Source: Beroe forskalii
Taxonomy: Eukaryota > Ctenophora > Nuda > Beroida > Beroidae
Assembly: GCA_011033025.1 (NCBI GenBank)
Contig: WFMF01000128.1
Span: forward strand, 124,001-188,000
DNA length: 64,000 nt
Direction of reading: 5' to 3'
The notes below the pieces were generated by a model. The model had not been told where the DNA came from and made no database searches. It was given only the letters and a program-made list of their open reading frames with translations. This document shows, piece by piece, positions 1-7,994 of the stretch (within the stretch, counting starts at the first letter, position 1; each line of letters begins with the position of its first letter). Both the position numbers and the translations under genes were made by a program.

Positions 1-2
1 AG

Positions 3-1085
3 CCTGTAATAACCACGGAGCTGGAAAGACGATTGGAAACAATATCAGAGTTCTGCGGTGGGAGAAGTCCCGATGACATAATTCAGAATGTTTCTTATCT
101 CAGGGATAGGGTGAGTTGGAAAACTGTCGCTTATTCCCCCAATTTTTAGAGTTTTAACAAAAAGTAGCCCGAAGTGATCCTTCTAAATTTGAAATCTTAT
201 AGAACTGTGATGTGCGTGTGATCATGTTGTGTTATTCAATCAGGTGGTGAGAACTAAAGAAGAAACAGAACGTAAACAGTTGCAGTATGTAAAGAAGGCT
301 GGAATCGCACTCAGTCTGTACGAACAGGTAACACACTTTGTTGTTGGAATTCTTTATTCTATCCGAAAATTCTAAATTGCTTGGATACAGCATGATTTGG
401 GGTAATTGCTGTGGTTTTCGCTGTTATTCACGTTGTTGTACACTGTTTCCATAATCCATAAGTAGAATGGCATAATTGATGATTTTCTTTTGCACAGATC
501 GCCAAAGAACGCACGACTGACGAGCAGAAAGACAAACACTTGGCTCGTGTGACGCTTCTATCTGCGGAAGCTAGCAAACTCACCCTCTTCGTTAATAAAC
601 TGGAGGCAAACGTCCTGTCAGACACCTATCCTGACAGTAACACTGGTAAGTTGCCGTTCATTTGTTGGTTGAGACCGTAGACGGTGGAAGCATGGTAGCG
701 TAAGGTCTGGGATAGAGTTGCCTAGCATATCGGAGCCTACTGCACTATAAAATCTTAGCCACAATCTATTTTCCTTTTATCGGATAATCACTAGAAATTT
801 ATCATGATGGAGCTAAAATTTTCCAATTCAACTGCTTGTGACGACTGCTTACATTTATCACCATATCTGCATCCCCCAGTTGACGCCCTGAAACAAATCC
901 ACACCGAACTGACCACCAAAGTCCGGTCTTTGGAGCGTGACAAGTCCCACTCGCAACACATCCTAGACTCATACTACGCGCTGGGAGATGATTTCACGGC
1001 CCTAGTGGCCCAATTCGATGAGTTGAAGAATCTGCTAGAGACTTACCAGTGGGCGATTAGTTTGAGAAACTCAGAAGCGAGTTAG
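3..1085 (+). CDS. HAUS4: HAUS augmin-like complex subunit 4, C-terminal exons (partial, four exons)
   Basis: Four exons join in frame: 3-110, 244-327, 498-645 and 880-1085, with GT donors at 111, 328 and 646 and AG acceptors before 244, 498 and 880. The gene runs in from the left edge and ends in TAG at 1083. The product is about 155 residues of helical, charged coiled-coil-like sequence with no catalytic motif. The final exon has the pattern 'alternating helix, SYYALGDDFTALV, then a QWAI near the end', which resembles the C-terminus of HAUS4. HAUS4 is a subunit of the augmin complex that recruits gamma-tubulin to spindle microtubules. The exon chain is seen directly; the family name is from recalled resemblance and could be another coiled-coil protein. 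The start and N-terminal half lie outside the window. Confidence 0.6.
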
Positions 1086-1555
1086 TTGACAGGTGTTGCG
1101 ATAGTGTACGATTATCTCAGATTCTGAATGGCGTTGGAGGACTCAGGTTTGGCTGCATCAGGTGGTATGGTGCAATTTCTGATGTACGGTTGGCAGCGCT
1201 GAGTCGGCAAATTTTTGTGTTTTTATTGTATCAGAACTTAAAAATATGACGAAACATCATTTTTATTTCATTACTTTTGGATTAAAGTTCATTACGTACT
1301 TATTTGTTAACTTTATTTATCAGGTATAAAATGATTTTTAGATATCTTACATTTGTATAAAAGTTTTAAATTTGTATTGTATTGAATCTTCTTAATATTA
1401 TCACCAATTATTCATAAACCTTTGCAGCAATTATTGCTTTCCTGATGAAAATCGTCACTTATTGTTCGTATTATTCAATTATTGTTTCTTGACAATTTTT
1501 CTACTTCCCCTCCGATTTTTAGGCTGTTGGCTTATTATTTGTATGCGGCCTCTCA
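1086..1555. other. AT-rich intergenic gap between HAUS4-like gene and GAK
   Basis: About 470 bases of mostly AT-rich sequence following the TAG of the upstream gene. It should hold that gene's 3' UTR and the GAK promoter or 5' UTR. I see no ORF, RNA gene or clear promoter motif. Confidence 0.5.
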
Positions 1556-1558
1556 TGC

Positions 1559-1744
1559 CTCTTGAAACTAACCCTCCCTCCCACCCCAGGCTATGTAGAC
1601 TCAATGGAGCATGTCTCTTGAAACTAACCCTCCCTCCCACCCCAGGCTATGCCTCTTAAAACTAACCCTCCCTCCCACCCAGGCTATGTCTCTTGAAACT
1701 AACCCTCCCTCCCTCCCCAGGCTATGTAGACTCAATGGAGCATG
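1559..1744 (+). repeat. Four tandem copies of a 3' splice site/5' leader unit upstream of GAK
   Basis: A unit reading roughly CTTGAAACTAACC, a CCTCCCTCCC tract, CCCCAG, then GCTATG is repeated four times. Units 1 and 4 also carry TAGACTCAATGGAGCATG, and in unit 4 that last ATG is the GAK start codon. Each unit has a polypyrimidine tract followed by AG (ends near 1589, 1645, 1682 and 1730), so each looks like a 3' splice acceptor. The first ATG of each unit (in GCTATG) sits just upstream; in units 1 and 4 it is followed immediately by TAG. This is consistent with acceptor-boundary duplication, with a 5' non-coding exon or spliced leader joined here. Confidence 0.75.
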
Positions 1745-4700
1745 TCCCAGCTCTTGAGGAATGCTGTCAGCTACCTATCCGGAGGTGAAAATGACAGTTT
1801 CATCGGTACCTGTATCGATGTAGACTCCCACAGGTTCTCAATCCGAAGTGTTCTGGGAGAGGGGGGATTTGGCAAGGTTTACAAAGTCAACTCTCTCAAA
1901 GACGGCAAGGAATACGCCCTCAAACGCCTCTTTGTTCCTGACGATGCCAAGTCTCGGATTCAGGAAGAGGTGGCTACTCTGAAGAAAGTTACAGGGCATG
2001 CTAACATCTGTTCGTTTGTAACGAGTGCTGTGCAGTCTGTACCTGCTCGACGAGGGTTTTCTGAGTTCCTTATTCTCCTGGAGTACTGTCCTGGACTGGT
2101 CAGTGAGATTATCAAAGGAGCGGGGACTAAACTCTTCACTTCGGTAGAAGTTCTGAGACTGTTTTACGGGGTAACCCAGGCTGTCCGGCACCTACACTCC
2201 CTGTCTCCACCGATCATTCACCGTGACATAAAGGCTGAAAACGTGATCCTGAGCGGCGGTGGGATTGTCAAGTTGTGTGACTTTGGGAGTGCCACTACCA
2301 AAGTAGTACGTCCCACACGAGACTGGACGGCACAACAGAGGGGTATGTTGGAGGATGAGGTACAGTGTAGCACCACGCCCTGTTTTAGAGCACCCGAGAT
2401 GGTTGATTACTATTCTAACTTCGAGATAGGAGTGAAGGCTGATGTTTGGGCCCTGGGGTGTTTTCTCTACTTCATCTGTTACTTTGAGTTACCCTATGAA
2501 GATAACAAGTTAGCGATAGTGAACGCTAAGTACAAAGCTCCTAATGAACACCTGGTTATGTACAAGCCACTCCTGCCCATAATACGGAGTGTTTTCAAGC
2601 CCAACCCTGACACCCGACCCACTGCTCACCAGATAGCTGCCCTGCTGGAGAACATAGCCAGGGATAAGGGGGTTGATCCAGCCCAACCACCTTTTGAGGA
2701 TTTCAGGAGCAGGCAGGCCCAAACTCCCGCTCTACTCAGGCAATCTAGTGGTGATGGGGTGGCTGCAGACGGCAACAGATCTTCCTGGATTGGTTATTTG
2801 AAGGGTGGCGCTGAGAACATTCTCAAGGAAGCCAAGTCTGCGTCTGGTAAGATGGTAGGGGCTGTGGTACAGGCTTCCAACATGTACAACAATGACAAGT
2901 TGGACGAGGGCCAACTCATTATAACCTCGGTAACTAGTCGCATCATAGCCGCCTCGTTCCCCGATCCTAACACCATCCTCACTGTGGAGCAAATGGTGGC
3001 ACAGAAGTACGGGAATTCCGCCTATTTCCTCAACCTCACCGACACGGAATACCCTCCTGAAACGTTCGGTGGCCGCCTGCTGAGCAGTGGCTGGGACTCT
3101 ATGACGCCGCCGACCCTCAAATCCTTGTGCCATGTGTTGGAAGTCATGGACAGGTGGCTTCTGGTGGCTCCTGCTAACGTGATAGTAGTACACTGTCACG
3201 AGGGTACAGGAAACACGGCGCTGCTGATAGCCGCCTACTTCCTAGCATGTGGGCTATACAAATCCTCCATCTCAGCTCTTCAGTACTACGCTAACTGCCG
3301 GGCTCTCTCCACCCCAACTTCAGGTGGGATTATCAACGCTTCACAGAAACGGTATGTGGAGTATGTGGAGACCCTCCTCTACAACCCCACCTCGCCCCCT
3401 CACTCCCGCAAAGTTATTCTCATAGACCTGGTCCTGTCCACAGTGCCTCTTTTCAGTGTCAACAGGTCCAACTGTAAGCCTTTTCTGGAGGTGTACGAGA
3501 ACGGTCAGAAGATATTGTCTACTCTCAGAGAGCCTAGTGTGATGGGTACTTATGGTCCTGAGGATGCTCCTGTGTCTTTGGCTGTGAACATGGGGGTGTC
3601 AGGGGATGTTAAGATAGCTGTGTACCATGCTCGGAACTTCATCGGCGGCAAGATGTCGGCAATCAAGATGTTCCAGCTGTGTTTCAACACTGCTTTTATT
3701 GATCCTGAGTGCTCGGTGATTACATTACCCAGATCAAGACTGGATGGGGTGGGTCGGAATGAGGCAAAGTTCGATGGCAAGTTCACAGCTTCCCTGACCT
3801 TGTCTGTACAGACACCCTCCGGAAATCGAGATCCCGGCTACAATCTGTCAGTGGGTTCTCTGGGAGTCAAACCCCCGGTATGCTGCTCTACTATCGAGGA
3901 ATTTAACAAGATACACACCAAAACACCGGACAAAGGCTTCAGGAAATCCTCCAGTATCTCGAGTGATTCCTCCCAAAGTGCTGCTAAGAACGTTGTGTAT
4001 GAAGAGCTCCAGCAAGCTCCTGACCATGTGTCCCAGCCCCCTGCCAAGATGAATCCTGTGAATAACGTGCTGATGGAAGACAAGCAAGGACCCCGCTCTG
4101 ACCCTCTCACCCGTAAAACCCCACAGGAGAAAGCTATGTTGGTGGATCTGCTGGAACCTGCCTCAAATTCCATCATACAGAGTTCCAGCGCCCCGAACCT
4201 TGCTGAAATGTCCGGGACTAACAACCCTCTCATCCCTCCCACCTCCCCTGAGACGGAGTTCTCCTGTTTCTTCAGCGGGGCTGCAGCCCCCGAGCAACCA
4301 GCTGCTGCCCCATCCCCCCAAACCCACTCGAGGAATAAGAGTATCAATCTCATGGACATTTCTAAAGATGAAGATGATTTGGTGGAGAGGTTCGATGCCT
4401 TGGTGAAGCCTAAAGCTGCTGCAGTTGATATCAAACTCTCCCAGCCATCCACAGCATCCCCTCTGTTATTCGATCCCTTCAGCGATCCCATCCCGAGCAA
4501 CACCACCACTCCTACAGCGCCTCCTGATCCCTTCCTGACCCCCAGACCTGCCAAAGCCCCGCAACAGCATTTCACCAGCAGCATCCCCTCCCCCATAGTC
4601 CCTCAGAAGCTGGACACGAGGAGCGGGAACAACAGTCCGGTAGTGACCCGGTCCGGGACTGCGTCCCCTCATTGTCCCGCAGCTGCGTCCCCTCGCACAT

Positions 4701-4945
4701 CCCCTTCTACCGCGAGACGAGCTAACGATCCCTTCTCCGACTTCGTGTTCGATCCAAAAACTGCGCAGATCAACTTCGACCGGCCGGTCAGCAGCTCTCA
4801 GCCAGCTTTTCAAAGCAGTTCTCAGCCGCAGCCAGCTTTTCAAACACAAGGAAACTTTTCTCAGCCGCCAAAGTCGGCCAGGACCGCGGCCGGGTCCCCC
4901 ATCTCATTCAACGCGGCCGAACTACTTCGCTTCGGTTTCCAGTAA
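1742..4945 (+). CDS. GAK: Cyclin-G-associated kinase / auxilin, kinase-PTEN-C2-linker part
   Basis: GAK is a serine/threonine kinase of the NAK family and a clathrin-uncoating cofactor. Over 1067 residues, seen in order: kinase domain (glycine loop GEGGFGKV at about 39-46, Lys61, HRD at 160-162, DFG at 180-182, APE at 218-220); PTEN-like tensin domain (about 390-560) with its P-loop at 484-491; C2-like domain (about 560-720); then a Ser/Pro-rich linker with several DPF motifs, which in this family bind AP2 and clathrin. The PTEN loop is C485-x5-N491, so the catalytic arginine is missing and it should be inactive, as in GAK relatives. The start ATG is in the last of four leader repeats. The exon is unusually long and intronless. 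The frame ends at TAA 4943-4945, but homologous sequence continues in the next frame, so this is the front part of one gene. Confidence 0.93.
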   Translation: MSQLLRNAVSYLSGGENDSFIGTCIDVDSHRFSIRSVLGEGGFGKVYKVNSLKDGKEYALKRLFVPDDAKSRIQEEVATLKKVTGHANICSFVTSAVQSVPARRGFSEFLILLEYCPGLVSEIIKGAGTKLFTSVEVLRLFYGVTQAVRHLHSLSPPIIHRDIKAENVILSGGGIVKLCDFGSATTKVVRPTRDWTAQQRGMLEDEVQCSTTPCFRAPEMVDYYSNFEIGVKADVWALGCFLYFICYFELPYEDNKLAIVNAKYKAPNEHLVMYKPLLPIIRSVFKPNPDTRPTAHQIAALLENIARDKGVDPAQPPFEDFRSRQAQTPALLRQSSGDGVAADGNRSSWIGYLKGGAENILKEAKSASGKMVGAVVQASNMYNNDKLDEGQLIITSVTSRIIAASFPDPNTILTVEQMVAQKYGNSAYFLNLTDTEYPPETFGGRLLSSGWDSMTPPTLKSLCHVLEVMDRWLLVAPANVIVVHCHEGTGNTALLIAAYFLACGLYKSSISALQYYANCRALSTPTSGGIINASQKRYVEYVETLLYNPTSPPHSRKVILIDLVLSTVPLFSVNRSNCKPFLEVYENGQKILSTLREPSVMGTYGPEDAPVSLAVNMGVSGDVKIAVYHARNFIGGKMSAIKMFQLCFNTAFIDPECSVITLPRSRLDGVGRNEAKFDGKFTASLTLSVQTPSGNRDPGYNLSVGSLGVKPPVCCSTIEEFNKIHTKTPDKGFRKSSSISSDSSQSAAKNVVYEELQQAPDHVSQPPAKMNPVNNVLMEDKQGPRSDPLTRKTPQEKAMLVDLLEPASNSIIQSSSAPNLAEMSGTNNPLIPPTSPETEFSCFFSGAAAPEQPAAAPSPQTHSRNKSINLMDISKDEDDLVERFDALVKPKAAAVDIKLSQPSTASPLLFDPFSDPIPSNTTTPTAPPDPFLTPRPAKAPQQHFTSSIPSPIVPQKLDTRSGNNSPVVTRSGTASPHCPAAASPRTSPSTARRANDPFSDFVFDPKTAQINFDRPVSSSQPAFQSSSQPQPAFQTQGNFSQPPKSARTAAGSPISFNAAELLRFGFQ

Positions 4946-5396
4946 CTCGGGTAGTGTGTTTGGTGGTGGAGACCCTCGACCCAAGCAGCCTCACTCAACC
5001 GACACATTCGCAGACTTGCTGGCCGGACAACAGTTCACACAGGCTGCCAGCAACCCTCCGCCCAAACAGACCCTCTACGAGCAAAGGCGGGAGGAAATGG
5101 AGAAGACGATGGACCCCATTCAGCTGAAGATCCTGGACTGGACGCGCGGCAAAGAAGGAAACATCCGAGCCCTCCTTTCTTCTCTAGGCGATGTGTTGTG
5201 GGATGGTGAAACACGGTGGCCTCAGCCCGGGATGCACCTAATGATAGAGCCACAACAAGTGAAGAAAATGTACCGTAACGCGAGCAGAGTAGTACATCCA
5301 GATAAACAGGTCGGGGGGCCTCACGAGGACTTAGCAAAGGCGATACAGGTGGAGTTGAATGATGCGTATACGTTATTTGAGGACGCTGAACTGTAG
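4863..5396 (+). CDS. GAK: GAK/auxilin C-terminal J domain, in a shifted frame
   Basis: In the +1 frame relative to the main GAK reading frame, the sequence continues with RPNYFASVS (around 4914-4940), FADLLAGQQF, and an auxilin-type J domain ending at TAG 5394-5396. The HPD tripeptide that stimulates Hsc70 ATPase is at 5295-5303. DWTRGKEGNIRALLSSL and VLWDGETRW before it are typical of auxilin J domains, which recruit Hsc70 to strip clathrin coats. No ATG opens this frame, so it must be read as the 3' part of GAK. The frame change lies between about 4855 and 4911. A run of five C at 4896-4900 is a likely site for a one-base consensus error. I tested two short introns starting at or near 4942 and one at 4787; none restores frame. 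Combined length would be about 1,215 residues, close to vertebrate GAK. Confidence 0.88.
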   Translation, partial: SRQSRPGPRPGPPSHSTRPNYFASVSSNSGSVFGGGDPRPKQPHSTDTFADLLAGQQFTQAASNPPPKQTLYEQRREEMEKTMDPIQLKILDWTRGKEGNIRALLSSLGDVLWDGETRWPQPGMHLMIEPQQVKKMYRNASRVVHPDKQVGGPHEDLAKAIQVELNDAYTLFEDAEL

Positions 5397-6462
5397 ACTG
5401 GATGCGTGTGAGAGGTGGGCGGGTGAAGGTGACGTCATTTTCTTGCTTTAAGGATCGTTCACATATTAAGTAATCAAATTTTGGCCGATTTCAACCCCCC
5501 CTCCCCCTCGTAATAGCAAGTTTCGGTCCCCCCTCCCTAGCTGATTACGTGATATGTGAACGATCCCATTTAACATGCTGAGTTGAGACCTTCAACCCGC
5601 CTATTTCTCGCGCGCGACATACAAGTGGTAATTAACTTAATGTATATTTTATGGTACATTGTATACATCACACGGACATGTGTATTATATGTTAAATTCA
5701 TTCAATGTTGGTCAATTTTGTAAATGAGAATGAAATAGTCATTTTATTGATAATAATAGTTATATGATGTGGCTGTGTGTCTTAATATATGTGTGTAGTA
5801 AAATGCACCGATTTTATCTTTACAAGATAATAATCATCTCGTTCGTGACACGTTTACATTGAATGTTTTTTGTGACTGTGTACATCAAAAAATGGTCTGA
5901 CTATGATATATTGCTGTTAGGGTGCAGTTTAATGTGCCATTTGTGATCCTCTGTTTTACCAATTTTAGGTTAGTTTTTAAAATATATCGATGTTCTGAAA
6001 TCTCTAAAACGAATGTTGTATCAGATAAAACATTTTCATAGTGAATCTGAGAATCCTATGCTAGTTTGATATAGTTCATACTTCATATAACATTGTTTAA
6101 CTTTATTGTTGTTCTCGCCACATAACTAAGATGCCTTCTGAGTATTGACCATATGATAGCGTTCCGCCCACTTTCCCAAAACATAGAAAAACAATCGAAC
6201 TTACAGTTTGATCTTTAATTATCTCTATATTTTAAGTTATGTATATCATTCAATTAATATTCTTGATTTTGTATTATAGATTCGACATTATTTTTATTAT
6301 AACTGTTTGATGCTAATTAATTGGTTAAATTTTGAAATTTGAAGATTTCACACCATTCCCAGCGAGATTGTGTCTCCGTCACTGCTTCTAAACGTCATCA
6401 AATCTCTTCTTTAAACTGTGATAATGACGTCATCCTTTTCTTTAATCCGGCCAATGCATATA
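5397..6462. other. GAK 3' flank, AT-rich
   Basis: AT-rich non-coding sequence after the GAK stop, probably including its 3' UTR. It holds one MITE (listed separately). No other gene is visible before the foldback-like element. Confidence 0.5.
5452..5568. mobile_element. Short MITE with GGATCGTTCACATAT termini
   Basis: Terminal inverted repeats: GGATCGTTCACATATTAAGTAATCA at the left matches the reverse complement of CTGATTACGTGATATGTGAACGATCC at the right, with C-rich sequence between. TTTAA occurs directly outside both ends (5447-5451 and 5569-5573) and is a candidate target-site duplication. A second, one-ended copy lies at 11559-11606. Confidence 0.75.
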
Positions 6463-7819
6463 AGGGGGGTGGCCGACATATTTTTGTTTTTGTTTTTTGT
6501 TTTTGTTTTTCAAAAATCACATTTACCTTAACAAAAAAAACAAAAAACAAAAACAAAAAAAACAAAAAATACAAAACAAAAAAAAACAAAAAAACAAAAA
6601 ATACAAAAAAAACAAAAAATACAAAACATAAAAAACAAAAAACAAAAAAACAAAAAAAAACAAAAAAAACATAAAAACAAAAAACAAAAAATACAAAAAC
6701 AAAAACAAAAAACAAAAAACAAAAAACATGAAATACAAAAATACAAAAATTACAAAATAGATAAATAAAAGAGTAAAAAAATAAAAGAGTAAATATAATA
6801 CTATTGATACATCAAGTTATTAAGGTTGGCGTAGTAACCTTCTGCTGAATTGAGTGTGGAAAATCCATTTTCACATTCATTTTGTCAGTTCGAGCCCACA
6901 TAACCAAACCTTATTCTAACTCGGAACAAACAACATTGGTCACGTATTTCTTATCAATTCCTTCAACTCATCGACGTGAACTCAACGGCTGAAATACAGA
7001 AACTGACATCAAGTTTACGTGTTTCTATCGCATCTGAACTTGTTTCAAGGTAATCAAGTCGAATGACCTATGCAAATATAAATTTCTTGAAATCCCCTAA
7101 TTTCTAGAAAACATCCACGTGAACTTACGTGCTTCACAATTTCATCGTAGATTTCTCATTCCTATTTATTGAGGCATTGAGAGACCATTATCACTTCGTC
7201 ATTGTATCACCGAATAGGGCTACATTCTAAAGTTTCGGTCTTAAACGTAATTTCAAGCATTTGGCAGTTACATTTTTAGAAGCCTCCTGCGACAAAAATT
7301 TTCGACCGATCGCCTTAAATTGAGAACTCCTCTATTGCTAAATCTCTAGGTCTAAAAGCAATGTGTATCGAAGTAAAACACAATCATGAAAACTCTCTGA
7401 GTTACAGATGTTCAGAGTAGGGAAAATAGCGTTCTATCGCAAAATACTTTTATTAGAGTGGTTTCACTTGATTTTGAAGACGACACCACAGCAGCAAAAT
7501 GGGCACAAACCAAATTCCCTTCATATTTTTGTATTTTTGGTTTTCATGTTTTTGGTTTTATGTTTTGTTTTTTGTATTTTTTGTTTTTGTAGTTTTTGTT
7601 GTTTTTTTGTTTTTTTGTTTTTATGTTTTTGTAACTTTTTGTTTTTTTGTTTTTGTTTTTTTGTTTTTTTGTTTTTTGTTTTTATGTTTTTGTATTTTTT
7701 GTATTTTTTGTATTTTTTGTTTTTTGTTTTTTTGTTTTATTTGTTTTTGTTTTTTTGTTTTTGTTTTCAGAAAACAACATTTACCTTAACAAAAAAACAA
7801 AAAAAAAAATAGGTCGACC
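6463..7819. mobile_element. Foldback-like element with (T5G)n/(CA5)n inverted arms
   Basis: Left end 6463-6755: a GGGGGTGGCCGACATA terminus, a short T-rich arm, the spacer CATTTACCTTAAC, then a long CAAAAA-rich arm. Right end 7529-7819: a long TTTTTG-rich arm, the same spacer in direct orientation, a short A-rich arm, then AGGTCGACC. The ends are mirror images in arm length and can pair over more than 200 bases across a 770-base interior that has no gene. CATATA flanks both ends (6457-6462, 7820-7825) as a possible target duplication. Long inverted ends built of short tandem repeats resemble foldback transposons; that class assignment is inference. Confidence 0.6.
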
Positions 7820-7994
7820 CATATAATCATGATTTTGTGTATACTTTCCTGGCAATATACAGCTAACCCTCTTTCGTAACTTTTTTGTTCTGTTTCTAGA
7901 ATTCTGAAGTATTGTAAGTATATTGATAATTCTGATCATTCTATAATTCTGTAGTCGAGGTAATAATAACCTGATATATTATCCCTAGTGTAGT

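Noticed and set aside
3838-4596. 252-residue minus-strand frame over GAK
   Set aside because: It is an antisense shadow of the GAK linker, whose codon content and DPF motifs explain the sequence.
4942-4988. Short intron to repair the GAK frame
   Set aside because: GTAACT to AAGCAG is 47 bases, which leaves the wrong frame; neighbouring donor and acceptor choices also fail.
6398-7812. Phe/Lys-rich frames of 70-134 residues
   Set aside because: They are translations of the T5G/CA5 arms and have no independent support.
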